Program-made: the position numbers and the translations under genes | The notes under the pieces: generated by a model | The model's input: only the letters and a program-made list of their open reading frames with translations | Databases searched by the model: none | What the model was told of the DNA's origin: nothing | Assembly (NCBI RefSeq): GCF_001592965.1 | Contig: NZ_LRPC01000001.1 | Span: 1,302,001 to 1,366,000 of the forward strand | Direction of reading: 5' to 3' | DNA from: Roseivirga spongicola | Lineage (GTDB): Bacteria > Bacteroidota > Bacteroidia > Cytophagales > Cyclobacteriaceae | Length of the DNA stretch: 64,000 nucleotides | Part shown: one piece after another, positions 62,001-64,000 of the stretch | Position numbering within the stretch: the first letter of the stretch is position 1 | Layout: the number at the start of each line of letters is the position of its first letter

Positions 62001-62743
62001 CGAACTAAAAATTCTTTATACTTCTTGAGAATAAGCAAAGTGACTTGATACTCAGTTTTGCCGATAATCTGCCCATCGAGGAAGTTGCAGTACTCCATAA
62101 ATTCATCGATCACACGATCATCTATTCGGGTCACCCGCTTTACTAGTTCTTTGTTGAAGTACTTTTCGCGTTCAGCTTGCCGTTGCTTTTTGAACTCTTT
62201 AGACTTTTTAAATTCGTTGATGATTTTTTCTTGCTGAATCTTCTTGTCAAAAGAGTTCAGAAAGCCAGAAATTGTGATTCCCATTTGACCTTCATGAGCA
62301 AAAGGAATTGTTTGCATTTGGTTCCAGTCTCTAATAATTCTTGGCCTGTAAATGCCTAACTCTAGTGTGTCTAGTTTGGGTCTTTTGAGGTAGAAGTTGT
62401 CTGAAAGTTGAATGATTTCAATGCTGTCTAATTCATAAACGGCTGGCTTCAACTCGAACACATTTTCCTTATCAAAGTCTAGTTTGTCACGGTCTATTAG
62501 TAGCTGAAGCGTTTCATAACCAATGGATGAAATCTGCAATGTATCTCCGTTTTCTACTTCGAACCTAAACTTACCTTCTCCTGAAGCTCCCATGCCTTGA
62601 GACTTATTGGATAGCAATACGCTAGCATAAGGTACAGCAAAGCCAGTCTTGGCGTCTACAATTTTTCCGCGCAAAAGTTCTTCTTGGCCAATGGCCGAAA
62701 AGCAGCAAGTAATGAGTAAGAAAAGGGTAAGTACTAAGCGCAT
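61997..62743 (-). CDS. Carboxypeptidase-regulatory-like domain protein, exported
   Basis: 248 residues with a signal peptide (1-19). An N-terminal carboxypeptidase D regulatory-like beta domain (LLRGKIVDAKTGFAVPYASV, GEGKFRFEVENGDTLQISSI, IGYETLQLLI) is followed by an unassigned basic, helical C-terminal half (EFKKSKEFKKQRQAEREKYF). Proteins of this layout occur widely in Bacteroidota envelopes. It is convergent with tesA, overlapping by four bases. Confidence 0.78.
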   Translation of the reverse strand: MRLVLTLFLLITCCFSAIGQEELLRGKIVDAKTGFAVPYASVLLSNKSQGMGASGEGKFRFEVENGDTLQISSIGYETLQLLIDRDKLDFDKENVFELKPAVYELDSIEIIQLSDNFYLKRPKLDTLELGIYRPRIIRDWNQMQTIPFAHEGQMGITISGFLNSFDKKIQQEKIINEFKKSKEFKKQRQAEREKYFNKELVKRVTRIDDRVIDEFMEYCNFLDGQIIGKTEYQVTLLILKKYKEFLVR

Positions 62744-62814
62744 TTTAGTTTAGACAACTAAAATTGAAAAGAAGTGTACCCGAAAGAAAATGATTAACCC
62801 TTTTTAACCGAGTG

Positions 62815-63189
62815 TTACTTCTGGTTAGAAAGCACTTTGTTAAAGAAAACAGAGAGCCAAATCACTCCAACTGTAAGTGCTAAAAAGTAGAAATAGTAGC
62901 TATTCACTTGAAAGTCTAAGCTAGGCGATGGGATGCTTATTTGTTGTTCTTTTATGGTCTCTACTAAGCCTAGATCAACTCCACCTCCAACGAAAATCAG
63001 AATAAGCGGAATGAGCATTAAGACACCAAAAGCGATTTTCAAGGCTAACGGTGTTTTGATAGAACGAGTTTGTTCAAAAGCTTGAGCCTTTTCCAGAATC
63101 ATGCGGTTGAAGCTCATAGAAGGCTCTTCCAACCCTTCGTTCTGAAGTAGCTGTTTTAATTCTTTATCTGATAGCTCAAATTTGCTCAT
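62815..63189 (-). CDS. Two-helix membrane protein, probable anti-sigma partner
   Basis: 124 residues: a cytoplasmic N-terminus of about 48 residues (SDKELKQLLQNEGLEEPSMS) and two transmembrane segments (IAFGVLMLIPLILIFVG and FYFLALTVGVIWLSVFF). It starts inside the stop of the sigma factor gene (ATGA overlap), the usual position of an anti-sigma or regulatory protein. No zinc anti-sigma motif (HxxxCxxC) is present, so the mechanism is unclear. Confidence 0.7.
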   Translation of the reverse strand: MSKFELSDKELKQLLQNEGLEEPSMSFNRMILEKAQAFEQTRSIKTPLALKIAFGVLMLIPLILIFVGGGVDLGLVETIKEQQISIPSPSLDFQVNSYYFYFLALTVGVIWLSVFFNKVLSNQK

Positions 63190-63776
63190 AACAACGATCG
63201 CACTTCCGTTTCCAACAATTTCTCAAGTTCAATCAAAAGCCTTTTTCTAGCTCTGTGCAATCTAACTTTTACGTTAGATAATTCCCAATTAGTAATCTCG
63301 CAGATCTCTGCTAAGGAGTTTTCGTTGAGGTAGAACAAGGTAATAACCACCTGATCTTCTTCTACGAGTTGCTCTAAAGCTTGTTTAATATAACTGCTCC
63401 TTTCGTCTCTTTGTAGGTTTCTCCACTCCATTCCCGATTCAGAAAAGGCCGATGAAGATTCCACAGAATGACTATCAATATCTTGTATATCGAGCTGTTT
63501 TTTACGCAGTCTGGTCAATGCAGTATTGTACACTATGGTATAAAGCCAGGTTGAGAACTTAGATTTTCCTTCAAACTGACCAATGTTTTTGTAAGCCTTA
63601 ACAAAGGCATCTTGCGCTACTTCTTCCGCATCTTCCCTGTTTTTCATCAGCTTGAGCGCCAGTGTAAAAGCCATGGCTTTGTACTCATCAATTAGGGCAT
63701 TGAATGCAACCATATCGCCTTGTTTTACTTTAGCGATAATCAATTCCATTGCATACCGTTCATTGTGGCCTTTCAT
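63186..63776 (-). CDS. ECF sigma-70 factor
   Basis: 196-residue ECF sigma factor: region 2 (DAEEVAQDAFVKAYKNIGQF, FSTWLYTIVYNTALTRLRK) and region 4 (VITLFYLNENSLAEICEITN, then LSNVKVRLHRARKRL). The protein is complete with a normal ATG start. It overlaps the two-helix membrane protein gene by four bases and is divergent from a small membrane protein gene at the right edge, a possible target. Confidence 0.92.
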   Translation of the reverse strand: MKGHNERYAMELIIAKVKQGDMVAFNALIDEYKAMAFTLALKLMKNREDAEEVAQDAFVKAYKNIGQFEGKSKFSTWLYTIVYNTALTRLRKKQLDIQDIDSHSVESSSAFSESGMEWRNLQRDERSSYIKQALEQLVEEDQVVITLFYLNENSLAEICEITNWELSNVKVRLHRARKRLLIELEKLLETEVRSLL

Positions 63777-63936
63777 TTTTCTGGTTTGACTACAGGCTAA
63801 TATTTTAGGTTACAGTTCAAGTTACATTTTTTAATAGTTACCGGGCTGAAGAATTTTTTTGGCTAATTTTTAAAATGGGTGTAACCTGATTCTACTGTTC
63901 GACATCAAAGCTTGTAGAACTTAAAATTGAAAAATC

Positions 63937-64000
63937 ATGGACGGAGGTTTAGTTACTGCTTTATTCTTTGTGTTCTCAATAGGAGGAACAGTTGGTCTTG
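63937..64000 (+). CDS. Start of a small membrane protein, cut by window edge
   Basis: ATG 63937 opens a frame reading MDGGLVTALFFVFSIGGTVG to the end of the window. The hydrophobic start suggests an N-terminal membrane segment. It resembles the start of small membrane proteins often set opposite ECF sigma genes, but too little is present to name it. Confidence 0.5.
   Translation, partial: MDGGLVTALFFVFSIGGTVGL

Noticed and set aside
62743-62763. TTTTAGTT/AACTAAAA hairpin as terminator of the sigma operon
   Set aside because: AT-only stem, no T run in the right direction, and it overlaps the start region of the next gene.

Overview
The window looks like chromosomal DNA of a marine-type Bacteroidota bacterium, most likely in the Cytophagales (Roseivirga/Fulvivirga/Marivirga-like). 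The evidence is the family content: a GH3 NagZ fused to a serine beta-lactamase domain, BshA of bacillithiol synthesis, DUF547 and M61/PDZ lipoproteins or exported enzymes, TonB-dependent transport, BNR-repeat 'sortilin-like' exported protein, YSC84/SYLF protein, and very short, overlapping operon joints. No rRNA, tRNA, CRISPR array, integrase or recognisable IS transposase was seen.

Layout. 0-8.7 kb: one co-directional, tightly packed cobalamin uptake and salvage operon (BtuC-type permease cut by the window edge, ATPase, TonB receptor, two DUF71 ATP pyrophosphatases, a PAS protein, a hotdog thioesterase, CobU, CobT, CobS, alpha-ribazole phosphatase). 8.7-14 kb: DUF547 lipoprotein, class-C-like serine hydrolase, small secreted protein, topoisomerase IB and PhoH. 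14.09-14.64 kb: a DUF559 nuclease gene bracketed by palindromic repeats with TGACCTCC/GGAGGTCA ends. 14.6-18.4 kb: divergent sugar module (SSS transporter; nucleotidyltransferase plus NahK-like kinase). 18.5-31.9 kb: small metabolic genes, an AlbA_2-domain regulator, an AAA ATPase/VWA pair, an ECF-like sigma factor with a TonB-C membrane protein, a CarH-like MerR/B12-domain regulator, a 59-residue ORF, BshA and NagZ. 32-40.3 kb: MutL, two rhomboid proteases, RlmN, thioesterase, ClpB. 40.3-40.8 kb: an intergenic stack of several unrelated palindromic repeats. 40.8-47.6 kb: M61 peptidase, RidA-type lipoprotein, BNR protein, MarR. 47.7-48.9 kb: degenerate tandem repeat array with a frameshifted GIY-YIG nuclease gene inside. 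49-64 kb: S41 peptidases, FtsX-type permeases, TPR lipoprotein, amidohydrolase, YbbA/YbbP/TesA cluster, a second sigma factor with its membrane partner, and a gene cut by the right edge.

How the genes work together. The B12 operon should import corrinoids through the outer membrane (TonB receptor) and inner membrane (ABC transporter) and rebuild the nucleotide loop (CobU, CobT, CobS, phosphatase); the two DUF71 enzymes are probably an unassigned amide- or ligase-type step in that salvage. The most unusual signal is the repeat landscape. Two families of small nuclease genes (DUF559 at 14.1 kb, GIY-YIG pseudogene at 47.9 kb) are each embedded in their own palindromic repeat family, and copies of both families without a nuclease gene occur elsewhere in the window (36.0, 40.4 and 54.8 kb for the first; 40.5 kb for the second). 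Three gene ends use TGA stop codons that coincide with TGACC/GGTCA at the ends of first-family regions. I infer that these may be nuclease-linked, REP/RAYT-like mobile elements; this needs genome-wide comparison to be tested.
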